From the NCBI GenBank assembly GCA_028456385.1, contig JALNQF010000645.1:1-18227 (forward strand): a stretch of 18,227 nucleotides of DNA, written 5' to 3'. This stretch comes from Ophiosphaerella korrae. Lineage: Eukaryota > Ascomycota > Dothideomycetes > Pleosporales > Phaeosphaeriaceae. Below are positions 1 through 9,300 of this stretch, piece by piece. The translations under genes were made by a program, and so were the position numbers. How positions within the stretch are numbered: position 1 is the stretch's first letter; every line of letters starts with the position of its first letter. The notes under the pieces are model-generated. The model was not told the origin of the DNA and did no database searches. It worked only from the letters and a program-made list of their open reading frames with translations.

Positions 1-522
1 TTATATAAAGATACGCTTTATCTTCTTCTTTTAGCTAAAGTACTATTTTTTATTTTTTATTAATATATAAAATACTTTATTTCTAAGCTTTCTTTAGTTT
101 CTATCTTATCTTATTATAGAGTTCCTATATATCTTTAACTATAACTAATACTACGTCTATCTTAGGTCCTAGTAGTATTCTTTTAAATAAATTAGGGTAT
201 ATCTTATAGTTTATAAAATATAGTATTTTACTTATTACTTTTAAGAACTTATTATTATAAGCTAATTATACTATAGATAATAGTAATACTTAATTATTCT
301 ACTTCTAATTACTATAAATCTTTAGGTATATCTTTAACGTTCTATTAGTCTATTTTATTTATCTATCTATCTATAGATAATAAGCTATTAATAGCTTTTT
401 TTTTATCTCTATTACTATAAGTAGTATTATCTAGTAATTAGATATAAAAAGCTTATCTCTATTACTAATAATACTCTTTAGTATCTTATATCTCTATATT
501 AGTACGTCTAGTAGTATATATT
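1..522 (-). pseudogene. Element B integrase, C-terminal half (relic)
   Basis: This is the continuation of the integrase whose first half lies at 7593-8060; element A separates them. Read on the minus strand from 522 downwards it gives the second catalytic block (a SDRDKLF-like stretch) and then, near 350-390, the block that in Ty3/Gypsy integrases reads YHPQTDGQTER, here degraded to YYL-IDR-I with stops at Trp/Gln positions. Further on (about 300 to 180) comes the usual core end with a Tyr-rich NYR-YPN-like stretch. The last 150 bases, down to position 1, are a Lys-rich tail with no domain I can name. The gene runs off the left edge, so the 3' LTR is not in the window. Many in-frame stops make it non-functional. 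Confidence 0.82.
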
Positions 523-527
523 CTAGC
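523..527. repeat. Target-site duplication of element A, left copy (CTAGC)
   Basis: CTAGC sits directly before the LTR at 528 and again directly after the LTR ending at 7587. A 5-bp duplication is normal for Ty3/Gypsy integrases. Both copies lie in the integrase relic of element B, which reads across once A is removed. Confidence 0.93.
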
Positions 528-984
528 TATTATAGGCTACCTGCGTCGACTACTAGTAGCTATTAGAGTATTAGTAGATTAGGAGTTAATAGTAAAGCTC
601 GTGTAGGTAATTAGTAATAACTAATATTAATAGAAGATATTTTGTAATTGTCTTGTATTAGCGTTCTATAGTTAAAAGATTAAATTACTAATACTATCCT
701 AATAATACGTATCTCTACTAACTATATAGTAATAATATCTTAGCTACTTTGTTACTTCGTGTTTACTAAGATCGCAAATTTATAAATTCGTTATATAATA
801 GCTTTGCGACTTTATATTTACTAAGATTACAAATTTACAAATTTGTTACGTATCTATATTATAGTTAGCTTCTTAGTTAAACTTATTATCTTATAAGTTA
901 TTACCCTACTCTTCCTATACTTTGTTAGTAGCTATACGTAGATTAATTAGTTCTATCTTAGTTTCCCTTATTACTACTATAATA
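528..984 (-). repeat. Element A 3' LTR (457 bp)
   Basis: Aligns without gaps to 7131-7587. On the plus strand it begins TATTATAGGC where the other copy begins TGTTATAGGC, and ends TATAATA where the other ends TATAACA; both terminal changes are RIP-type, so the original ends were TGTTA...TAACA. It lies next to the polypurine tract, which identifies it as the 3' LTR of a minus-strand element. No TATA box or poly(A) signal stands out from the AT-rich background. Confidence 0.95.
754..852. repeat. 44-bp direct duplication inside element A LTR
   Basis: Two 44-bp copies, 754-797 and 809-852 (period 55), share the core TTTACTAAGAT followed by an AATTTA-AATT-GTTA stretch. The same pair occurs in the other LTR at 7357-7400 and 7412-7455, so the duplication predates the insertion. 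The differences between copies are mostly transitions. A role in U3 transcription is possible but nothing here shows it. Confidence 0.75.
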
Positions 985-998
985 CTATTCCCTCTTCT
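985..998 (-). other. Polypurine tract of element A
   Basis: On the minus strand it reads AGAAGAGGGAATAG and ends flush with the 3' LTR. This is the position and composition of the RNase-H-resistant primer for plus-strand DNA synthesis in LTR retrotransposons. C1 (12841-12854) and C2 (14360-14373) have the matching purine run before their LTRs, all ending in ATAG. Confidence 0.88.
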
Positions 999-1149
999 AC
1001 GTAGTCTCTTATTTCTCTATACTAGCGCTAAGGTTATTAGTCCTATATCTTTGTTAATCCTTAGTTCCTTATTACTCCCTATACTGTCCTAGTCTTAGCG
1101 CAATAAACTTCTTCTTATAGCTTGTATTATTTGTAATAGGGTTAAGATA

Positions 1150-1680
1150 TTCTCTTATTATTATTATACTAAATTAGGTCTTTCTTACCTTATATCTTTA
1201 AATAATAGTAAACACTATAACAAGTATATCTTTACTAATATTTAGTATAAATATATTTCTTTTAAAGTTTTACTTATAGAGTGTAAGTGTTTAATTTCTA
1301 TATAGTCTCTTTCTACTAAGTTGTATAAGGCGAGCTATTAATAGGGCTTAAGCGCAATTATTATTATAGCTTACTATAGCTAAGGCTAAGCGTAAGTTAA
1401 CTCTTTATAAGCTAGTAGAGCTTTATTCTTATATTAAGCGTCTTTGTAAAATAAAGGCTTATAATAACACTAAGTTGTCTAAATAGTCTCGTGCCTTAGA
1501 GGCTAAATTAGATTTAGACAATGTAGTAGAGGCTACTCTAGCTCCTATTATATTAGGCGCTCCTATTACCTCTCTATCTAGTAGTAGTATTATTAGTTTT
1601 CTTAACTTGCTGTAAGGCGTTCTAGAGAGTTTTAACTTTAGAACTTCTTTAGTTTCTTAGGGTAATTAAGGTTGTCCTCT
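1150..1680 (-). pseudogene. Element A: C-terminal extension after the chromodomain (relic)
   Basis: The reading frame of the chromodomain continues towards the 3' LTR for roughly 170-200 codons beyond it. Allowing for RIP stops it gives a charged, Glu/Arg/Gln-rich, probably helical stretch and then a conserved block with LFYKDA, LLAYKELTYA and LALYNL. The same blocks can be read in C1 (12340-12660; LLSYK and LALYNL clear) and, more weakly, in C2 (about 13700-14150), so the sequence was coding in the common ancestor. I do not know a function. It could be the tail of Pol or a separate product. From 1150 down to 999 no conserved reading is evident. Confidence 0.62.
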
Positions 1681-1830
1681 AGTTCCTATATTTCTTCTTA
1701 TAGTTGTCCTTTTTTATTTATTCTTATCTATTTTACTAAGTAGTAGTTCCTACTATTATAGAACTAATATACTAGGATTTCCTTAACTTCCTATTCTTCT
1801 TATTCTCTATACGTATCTACTTCGTACACT
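1680..1830 (-). pseudogene. Element A: chromodomain (relic)
   Basis: On the minus strand, frame from about 1829: VYEVDTYRE, then EVKEIL, then NSRNYYLVK, then a Glu-rich end reading EELED-like. This is the arrangement of a chromodomain (EYEVE-IL-R, then YLVKWKGY, then TWEP-NL) at the C terminus of an integrase. The Trp after LVK is replaced by a stop, as expected for TGG to TAG. In chromoviruses this domain steers integration, often to heterochromatin, which would fit the nesting seen here. The same segment is present in C2 at 13551-13700. Confidence 0.82.
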
Positions 1831-1949
1831 AGTAGTTCTATATCTTGTAGTGCCTTTTCTAGTAGTACTACGTAGAATATTAGATATATCCTTATTTTGC
1901 TTAGTAGTCTTAATTTAAATATATCTAGTGTAACTTCTTTCTTTACTTT

Positions 1950-2900
1950 ATATAGTCCTATCTTATTATAGTCTAGTTTTAAGCTTAATTATTTACTTTT
2001 AATGTTTCTTTATAGTAACTATACTTTTTCCCCCTCTTTAAATTAGGGTCCCTTTGTATATTTCTTGTTGTAGTATTTTTTATATAATCTTGTAGAAATA
2101 CTACGTCTTGTCTTAATTAATTATATATGTCCTTAAGTCTGTTAGTAAGGTTTTCTCCTCTTAAGGACTAAGATATTTTAATTCTTAGTATTTAGTATAC
2201 ATTAGAGTTAAATCTATAGTTTACAAAGAAGAGTAATACTCTTATTACTATATTCTTTACGCTATTGTATACTAACTGTACTATAGGTAGTAACTATACC
2301 TAATTGTTTTAGTTATAATTAAAGTAGTATCTAAGGTATTATTCTACTGTCTAGTTTATACGTTCTAATTGTCTATCTATCTATAGGTAGTATACTATTA
2401 ACATTATATATTTAATTCCTAATTGTACTATTATTGTTCTCTATAGTTTTAATATAAATCTTACGTCTCTATCTATAATAATCTTATCTAGTAGTCTATG
2501 TTAGCTAATTATAGTTCCTAGGACCTAGTATATAGTAACTTCTATCTTACTTTTCTCTTTATATAGTCTAAAGTATAAGTACTTTGTAAGTTTATCTACT
2601 ATTATTAGGATTTTATTGTATTTAACTCCTAATATTAGGTTCTTTAACTTAGGTAGTTTTATAATAAAATCTATTGTAATAACTCTTTAAGGTTTTTCTA
2701 GTACTTTAATTAGTTATAATATTCTATATAGTATATATCTACTGTACTTATTTCTATAGCATTCTATATAGTCTTGTAGTACTTCTATTACTAGTTGCTT
2801 TACTCTTAGGATATAATAATCTCTTAGTAGTCTATCTAGTATTTTGTTAATTCCTTAATATCTATATACTAGTAGTTTGTAGAATTGTTGTATAAATTCT
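1950..2900 (-). pseudogene. Element A: integrase (relic)
   Basis: Read on the minus strand from 2900: a zinc-binding HHCC region in which some ligands are now Tyr (GINKILDRLLRDYY, then IECYRNKY at about 2760), then the DDE core. The three acidic codons survive: Asp in ITIDFI at 2669-2671, Asp in IIIDRDVRF at 2471-2473, and Glu in QLERIN at 2363-2365. The stretch before the Glu matches the Ty3/Gypsy block AYHPQTDGQTER. The C-terminal part runs on to the chromodomain at 1830. The enzyme joined element cDNA to the chromosome with a 5-bp stagger, consistent with the CTAGC duplication. Many in-frame stops rule out function now. Confidence 0.9.
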
Positions 2901-3179
2901 TTTTATATTTTTCCTAGAATATACGTTCTTCTATAGGCTCGTGCAAGGCCTTTTTAGATCTTAAGTTTTTCTATTTCTTTAGGGGCTTTTCTTGTTTCTT
3001 TCTAAATCTATTTATCTAGCTCGCTACTCTTTCTCTTAAGTATTACAGCTATTTTTAGTATATTTAGGACTAAATATCCTTCTTCGTTCTTAATTAGAAC
3101 TATACTAGTAGCGTTTACTTCTTCTTATATGTCTAGTTTTCTACTAAAGGCGTCTATAAATTAGTTATCTTTCCCTTTT

Positions 3180-3530
3180 ATATATATAACTTTAAAGTTA
3201 AATATTAATAAGAACTCCTACTATCTTATATAGCGTTGTAATAAGTCTTTGTTTATTATAAATCCTATAAGATTCTTATAGTCTATGTAGACTTTTATTT
3301 AGTATTTTACTCCTTATAGGTATACTCTCTATTGTTTAAATACTTTGTAGATTACTAGTATCTCCTTGTTATAAATTAGGTAGTTAAGCTCTACTAGCTT
3401 TATTTTCTTAGAGAAGTATTTAACTAAATTTTCTTGTTTTGTAGTTTAGTCTTCTTGTATTAGTACTATTCTATAGACTAAGTTAGATACATCTATTTTT
3501 ACTATTACTAGTAGTTCTAGGTTATACATT
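3180..3530 (-). pseudogene. Element A: RNase H (relic)
   Basis: On the minus strand near 3493 the frame gives VKIDVSNLVYRIVLIQ, the degraded form of the Ty3/Gypsy RNase H start (TDASN-GGVL-Q), followed by a K-YFS-like stretch at about 3400. The catalytic Asp codon of the DVSN motif (3482-3493) is kept while Ala has become Val, a RIP-type change. It follows RT directly, the normal gypsy order, and would have removed RNA from the RNA-DNA hybrid during reverse transcription. Confidence 0.85.
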
Positions 3531-3699
3531 CTAATAACTAGGTTTTCTATAAAACGTTGTTTAATCTAATTAAATACTTTATTGTATTCCTAAGTCTATT
3601 TAAATAGTATATCCTTCTTTATAAGTTTTGTAAGTAGTTCTATTATTTTAGACTATCCTACTATTAGTTTTCTATAAAAGTTTACTAATCTAAAGAATT

Positions 3700-4420
3700 A
3701 TTGTACTTCTTGTAAGTTCTTTAGTGTTAGCTATTCTTAGATTATTTTAATCTTGTTTAGATCTATTCGTATTTTTCCTAGTTTAATAATAAATCCTAGG
3801 AAGTCTATTTCTTTTATATAAAATTCGCATTTTCTTATTTTAAGAAACATTTTACTTTCTACTAATCTTTCTAGTACTTTGTATATATACTATATATGTT
3901 CTTCTTCTATTTCTAAGAATATAAGGATGTTGTCTAGGTATGTAAATATAAATATATCTAGGTATTCTCTTAGGACTATATTTATCCTTTCTTAAAATAC
4001 TACTAGTATATTTATTAATCTAAAGGGCATAACTATGTATTTAAATAGTTTATATTATATTCTAAATACTATTTTCTACTTATTACCCTCTTTAATTCTA
4101 ATCTAGTAGTAGGTATTTTAGATATCTAGTTTAGTAAAGATTTGTACTTTTTATAGCCTATCTTATATCTCGTCTATATATAGCAAGGGGTATTAGTTCT
4201 TATCTATTATTACGTTAGTTTTTCTAAAATCTACGCAAGGTCTTTTATTATCTATCCCTTTTTTGTCTACAAATATAAGTCTATAAGCTACTAAGGATTT
4301 AGATTCTTGTATCTATCTTTTCTTTATTACTTTTTATATAAATACGCGTTTAATCTTTAATTCTTTTTTAGTTTTTTAATAGACTAGGCTCTATCTTATA
4401 TTTTTTCCTTCTTCTAAGTC
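3700..4420 (-). pseudogene. Element A: reverse transcriptase (relic)
   Basis: Two diagnostic blocks are legible. At about 4285-4196 the minus strand stays open and reads FVDKKG then RPCVDFRKTNV, the fingers/palm motif of Ty3/Gypsy RT. At 3929-3940 is YLDN, with ILIF after it and EEEH close behind; the family motif is YLDD or YVDD, and Asp to Asn (GAC to AAC) is a RIP-type change that would itself destroy catalysis. Stops elsewhere, for example between 4190 and 3950, also kill the frame. It made cDNA from the element RNA inside the Gag particle. Confidence 0.93.
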
Positions 4421-4589
4421 TATTACTAAGTCCTATGTTTAATAGTCTAAGAGGTAGTTGTTAGGTTCTATAAGTTATTTTTCTTATTTCTTGTATTCTT
4501 CTAGGAATTTTCCTTTATGTGTAACTATATTAGCTTTTAATATTTCTTTCTTAAAGTAGCTAATTCTCTCTATTCTCTAATTAATTCTT

Positions 4590-4870
4590 AGGTTAGTTAT
4601 CTATAACTATAGTATTCCTAGTATTATATCTTGTTTGTTATTAATTGTTGTTATATCTATAACTATATTCTTAATTTCTAATCCTTCTAGCTTTAGCGTA
4701 GAGGGTGTTGTTTTAAACCTTATAAGTTCCTAGAATAGTTTTCCTTTAATCGTGCTTAGTTATTAAGGGTACTTCTTTATAGTATAAGTTATTCCTTAGC
4801 CTTCTATAAACTTTTTAGATATAAAGTTCCTTATAGCTTCTCTATTAATTATTATTCGTACTTTCCTTCC
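4590..4870 (-). pseudogene. Element A: aspartic protease (relic)
   Basis: The active-site region is at about 4838-4862 on the minus strand: INREAIRNFIS, where the family has a D-SGA-NFIS motif, so the catalytic Asp has become Asn. The closing flap block is at about 4590-4645: DIILGILQL, the form of ILG--WL, then an N-R-N stretch. Length and order fit a retropepsin-like protease at the start of Pol, which would have cut the Gag-Pol precursor. No separate start codon can be defended. Confidence 0.83.
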
Positions 4871-6046
4871 TTAGTATATACCTATTTTCGTAATGTATAG
4901 GCCTCCTATACCTTCTAGCTTTTCTTACTTAGGTCTTTCTTTAAATTATCTATTCTTCTAGGGCTATTATCTTGTTTTACGTTTATAGTTCTCGTGTTTT
5001 AGATATTTATTATAAGTATATTTGTACTATAGTTTTCCTTAGATATATTCTTTAGATAGTTTAGGGCCTAGTCTAATTGCTGTACATTCTTTATTAGGTA
5101 TTTTAATTATTTCCTAACCTTAAATGTCTTTCTTTATAATTACGTTTACGTAATTATATCCTTTTCTTTATATAGGCTATACGTAATTTCGTGCCTTAAG
5201 TTCTCTATGTGTGTAGTAGTTTGTATTTAGGTATAATATCTATAATATCTTAGTATATGCTAGGTATTCTAGATTTATTCTCTTGTCGTCCCTTACCTAG
5301 TAACTGTCTATTCTAGGTCTTGTGTTTATTAGGACATAGTATACTATTAGTACTTGTAGTATATAGGCTTTGTTAATCTATCGCGTTTTTCTTACAAAGA
5401 ACTACTATTCCCTTTATATAGGTATTCTACCTACTATAACTATATATTACTCTATCTATTATTAGAACGTTATAAACTTTTTTACCTTAGGATTATATTC
5501 TTTCTAGTCTTTGTTCGCTTCCTCTATACTTATAACTAGTAAGTATTTCTAAACAAATTTCTATTCTTTATTTTATTCCTCTATATCTATTATTGTATAG
5601 CTATTATAGCTATATACTCTTAACTAGGTGTACTTAGTACCTCTTATATTAGTTTGTTTCTTATCTCTTTATAATTGTTTAGAAGAGACTATTGTAGTCT
5701 CTTTATCCTATGCTAGTCCTTTAGCCTAGATTAATAGTATCTAGAGTTCTTCCCTTTCTAAATCTTCTATTAGTAGGTCTATTATATATACTATTTCTTC
5801 TAGCTATACTTTTATTCTTTCTTTTATTACTACTACTCTATTCTTTTATAAAAACTATCTTACTCTCTATTTACTAGAAAGATATATATTATAGTTATCC
5901 TTGTAATAAAAAGTCTAATAGAGTATTATATACTATATTTCTTTGCTCCTAGCTACTTTCTCCTAAGGTTTAGCCTATATCTTAGGTGCTTCTTTTTTAT
6001 TCTTAGTCGTTTTTAACTATATTTCTTTCTTTAGGTCCTTACTTTT
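4871..6046 (-). pseudogene. Element A: gag-to-protease linker, no recognised domain
   Basis: About 1.2 kb lie between the second zinc knuckle and the protease. Minus-strand frames here have blocks with relatively few stops, for example around 5650-5950 with Glu/Lys-rich stretches, so it was probably coding, but I recognise no domain. Element B has an interval of similar length at the same place (9946-11054). It could be the end of Gag plus the start of Pol, or an additional protein. The position of any gag-pol frameshift cannot be read from RIP-mutated sequence. Confidence 0.5.
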
Positions 6047-7090
6047 GTAGTCTTTTGTAAAATATCCTAGTTTCCTATATTTATAATATATTATATTCTT
6101 TTTCTATTTTAACTAGCAATCTTTTACGTAGTAGCCTTTTCTACTATATCTAAAGTACGTAAAGTCTTTATTCTTCTTAAATTTCTTATCTGTATTAGCG
6201 TTAAGGATTATAGAGTCTCTAGTGTCTTAATTTCTAGGTTATCCTCTATATTTATTTTTCTTCTATTCTTAAAGATTGTTGTCTATCTATATTACCTATT
6301 ATTTTAGAGCTTCTAGTATTCTTAGTTTTTCTATATAAATTATCTTGTATTAGATTTTTAAATTTAATCCTTATTTAAATTATAACATTAGTACTACCTT
6401 ATTCTATTCTATATTCTATAATAGTTATTTAAACTATAATATATATTTAGAAATACTCTTATATTATATTAGCCTTTTAAGCTTCTCTTTAGCTTGTTAA
6501 GTAATATCTATATTACTAAATACTACTTTTATTTGTTTAGTAAAGTATTTATAACTTCTAAAGATAGCTCTAGTTTTATCTTTTTATACTCCTAGCGCGT
6601 GTATTATGTAATCTATCTAGTAGGATTTAAACTATCTTATTATATCTTTTTTAAGGTATATTCTAATATATATTACCTTTTTATCTTCTCTATTAAAGTA
6701 TAGTACTTATATATTAATCTATAGTTGTACTACTACTATAAAAGGTTTTAATTTTTCTCTTATTCTATTAAATTTCTTAAGTATAGGTATTTTAGGTAGC
6801 TTCTTTGTTATACTTATTTCTAGTCTCTAGGTAATTTATTCTATCTAGTTTTGTCCTTCTATAACAGCTTTAATTTAAATTTTATTTTACTTAACGTAAT
6901 CTTGTAGTTCTTTGTTCTACGTTTCTAGGGCCTTAATTATTAGTTGTATATCTCCTTTTTTAGCAATTAGGTTGTTTAAGTGTATCTTAACTACTACCTA
7001 GTTAGTTTTATCTAACTTATAACTACTTAGAGGTACTTTACCTCTCTTCTTAGTTAAACTTTCTACTATCGTGTTAGCTAGACTATACGC
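6047..7090 (-). pseudogene. Element A: gag with two CCHC zinc knuckles (relic)
   Basis: Minus strand. From about 7075 to 6860 is a Lys/Asn-rich N-terminal region (KLDKTN, then LIAKKGDIQL, then NKELQDYVK). The capsid domain follows (about 6835-6370): KLPKIPILKKFN, then LYFNREDKKV, then IDYIIHALG, the pattern of retrotransposon Gag. Two zinc knuckles in one frame close it. At 6116-6157 the residues read YFRYSRKGYYVKDC and at 6047-6088 YYKYRKLGYFTKDY; both fit CX2CX4HX4C once Tyr is read as mutated Cys or His. Gag packages the element RNA in a virus-like particle. The start is approximate because no ATG is trustworthy here. Confidence 0.88.
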
Positions 7091-7130
7091 TACTTACGCT
7101 TCGCTTCTCCTAATGTCTAAATTAGTAAGG
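7091..7130 (-). other. Leader and presumed primer-binding region of element A
   Basis: Directly after the 5' LTR the minus strand reads CCTTACTAATTTAGACATTA. It does not begin with the usual TGG complementary to a tRNA CCA end. The same place in B reads CGTTAATAAATATAGACAAC and in D TATTAATAAATATAGATAAC, so a pattern of C-TTA--TAA-T-TAGACA is shared by two otherwise different families. It may be a primer site using an internal tRNA segment or self-priming, or simply leader. Confidence 0.4.
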
Positions 7131-7587
7131 TGTTATAGGCTACCTGCGTCGACTACTAGTAGCTATTAAGGTATTAGTAGATTAGGAGTTAATAGTAAAG
7201 CTCGTATAAGTAATTAGTAATAACTAATATTAATAGAAGATGTTTTGCTATTGTCTTGTATTAGCGTTCTATAGTTAAAGGATTGAATTACTAATACTAT
7301 CCTAATAATGCGCATCTCTACTAACTATATAGTAATAATATTTTAGCTACTTTATTACTTTGTATTTGCTAAGATCGCGAATTTATAAATTTGTTATATA
7401 ATAGCTTTACAACTTTGTATTTACTAAGATTACGAATTTACGAATTTGTTACGTGTCTATATTGTAGTTAGCTTCCTAGTTAAACTTATTATTCTATAGG
7501 TTGTTACCTTACTCTTCTTATACTTTGTTAGTAGCTATGTGTAGATTAATTAGTTCTATCTTAGTTTCTCTTGTTACTACTATAACA
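7131..7587 (-). repeat. Element A 5' LTR (457 bp)
   Basis: The better preserved LTR: on the plus strand it starts TGTTATAGGC and ends TATAACA, giving intact TG...CA ends with a 5-bp inverted repeat. It aligns ungapped to 528-984. It contains the 44-bp internal duplication at 7357-7400 and 7412-7455. As the 5' LTR of a minus-strand element it would have carried the promoter; no core promoter motif can be told apart from the AT background. Confidence 0.95.
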
Positions 7588-7592
7588 CTAGC
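7588..7592. repeat. Target-site duplication of element A, right copy (CTAGC)
   Basis: CTAGC directly after the CA end of the LTR at 7587, identical to 523-527. Confidence 0.93.
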
Positions 7593-8060
7593 TAGTCTAC
7601 TATATAATTACTTTAGAATTTCTTTATCTTAGTAAATTTTATAAATTAGTCTACGATTACTATTATTATATTGTATCCTATTCTTATTACTAAGTTCTTT
7701 AACGTTAGTAGTCCTATAATAAAGTCTATTATAATATCTATTTATAGTTCTTCTAGTATCTTAATTACTTATATTTCTCTATAAGGTATATATATCTTGT
7801 ACTTATTTATTTAGTAATTTACGTTACTTTCTCTTTTATCTTACTAAATCTATAGTTTCTCTAGATTAGTTCTATAGTTTATATAATCTCTAAGTACTTA
7901 TATACTAAGTTATTATAGTATTATTATATAATTACTTTTTATAATTCTTCTAGAACCTTATTTATAATCCTAACTAGGTTGTTAATTTCTTATTTCTCTA
8001 CTAGTTATATATTTAGTACTAGGTATCTTTATCTATTATCTTGTAGTATAGCTTCTTCTA
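7593..8060 (-). pseudogene. Element B integrase, N-terminal half (relic)
   Basis: Minus strand. From about 7990 to 7790 is the zinc-binding region: a YNN then YKYLEII-TIELI-RNYRFSKIKEK stretch matching the HxxH...GHxG-x-YRWP-M form with His mutated to Tyr. Next, at about 7720-7690, comes the first catalytic block IDIIIDFI followed by LKNLVIRIGYN and IIVIVD, the usual MDFI...ILVVVDR motif; this Asp codon survives. The frame is cut at 7592 by element A and resumes at 522. Stops at Gln/Trp positions are frequent. Confidence 0.86.
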
Positions 8061-8149
8061 CTACTTGTTTCTTTCTTATAATATTATATCTTTAGCTAAG
8101 CGCGTCTACTTAGCTATTTTCCTTACTTAGTATATACTAAATCTTAAAT

Positions 8150-8520
8150 TTATACTATCTAAGTAGCTCTAACTATTATATCTACTTATCTTTTAACTTT
8201 TTACTTATTATAAAGTATATTAAGTTCTTATAATCTATCTTTATAATTACTTCTACTATACTTTTAGTATATACTCTCTAATACTAAAGTATATTAACTA
8301 TTATAAGTAGCTCCTTATTATATATATTATATCTTTCTTTTTATTCTATAAACTTCTCTAAATAGTATATAATTAGATACTACTTTATTTTATACTTTTG
8401 TAGTACTATTACTCTATAAGCTAGATTAGATATATTAGTTTTAATAACTAGGGTCTTATTACTATAAAATTATTTTAGAACTAGTAGTATAATATAGGCT
8501 TACTTAAGTTCTTTATATAC
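8150..8520 (-). pseudogene. Element B: RNase H (relic)
   Basis: At 8409-8447 the minus strand reads VIKTNISNLAYRVIVLQ, the counterpart of the Ty3/Gypsy RNase H start ETDASN-A-GGVL-Q. Thr-Asp-Ala-Ser has become Thr-Asn-Ile-Ser, so the first catalytic Asp is lost, a RIP-type change. It lies between RT and integrase as expected. No other motif of this domain can be read with confidence. Confidence 0.8.
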
Positions 8521-8639
8521 TTATTTTAACTCTACTCTTTATTTCTATATTATATCTTTCTTTATAAGCTTTGTAAGTAGTAGTACTTTTTTAGAAAATC
8601 TTTCTATAAAGTATTAGTTAAAGTTAATAAATCTTAAGA

Positions 8640-9300
8640 ATAATTATACGTCCTTAACTATCTTAGGTTCTTTCTATTCTTTTACTACTTTAATTTTTTT
8701 TTAGCTTATTTTAACTTTATTAATACTTATTATATATCTTAGAAACTTTACTTCTATTTTATACTATTTATATTTCTCTAGCTTTAGTTATAAGTTATAT
8801 TAGTCTAAGTAATATAGTACTATTATTACTTACTCTATATACTTACTTTCTTCTTTAGAATATATTAGTATATTATCTAAGTAAGCTATAATAAACTTAT
8901 CTAAGTATTTTTATAATATATTATTAATTAGTCTTTAGAATATTACTAGTGTATTTATTAGTCTAAAGGGTATTACTATATACTTATAATATCTATAGTA
9001 TATTTAGAATACTATCTTCTACTCTTTACTTACTTTAATTTATAGTAAGTAGTATCTATTTTTTAGGTCTAGCTTTATAAAAATCTTTTATCTACTTAGC
9101 TTATTTTAGAGTTTATCTATATTTAGTAATAAGTATTAGTCCTTTACTATAATATTATTTAGTTTTTAGTAGTTTATATATATCTTTAGTAGTTCTTTCT
9201 TCTTAAGTATAAAGAAGATTAGAAATCTTACTAATAATAAAGATTCTTGTATATATCTCTTTTTTAAGTCCTTATTTAGTCTTTCTTAAAGTATTACTAA
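8640..9300 (-). pseudogene. Element B: reverse transcriptase (relic)
   Basis: Minus strand. Near 9215-9090: FFILKKKELL, then YINYQKLNNI, then PNID-like, the degraded form of the PKKDGKLR-CVDYR-LN-VT-D-YPLP-ID motif. At 8872-8883: YLDN followed by ILIYSKEES and a K-IE stretch, matching YLDDILIYS; the second Asp is Asn, as in element A. The two YLDN changes are independent because the families differ. Motif spacing and the following RNase H fit Ty3/Gypsy. TG and CA are rarer here than in A. Confidence 0.92.

Larger units (their letters stand above)
528..7587 (-). mobile_element. Element A: complete Ty3/Gypsy chromovirus, RIP-inactivated
   Basis: A 7060-bp LTR retrotransposon in minus orientation: 5' LTR 7131-7587, gag, protease, RT, RNase H, integrase, chromodomain and C-terminal extension, polypurine tract 985-998, 3' LTR 528-984, with 5-bp target duplications on both sides. 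The order protease-RT-RNase H-integrase marks Ty3/Gypsy rather than Copia, and the chromodomain after the integrase marks a chromovirus. All frames carry many stops, explained by CAA/CAG/TGG to TAA/TAG change. The two LTRs have equal length and differ at about 38 of 457 sites by eye, 37 of them transitions, so LTR distance here measures RIP rather than age. A keeps more TG than its host element B, which agrees with later arrival. Confidence 0.95.

Noticed and set aside
4196..4285. Functional open reading frame in RT
   Set aside because: The stretch stays open for about 30 codons only and is bounded by stops; it is a conserved part of a dead RT.
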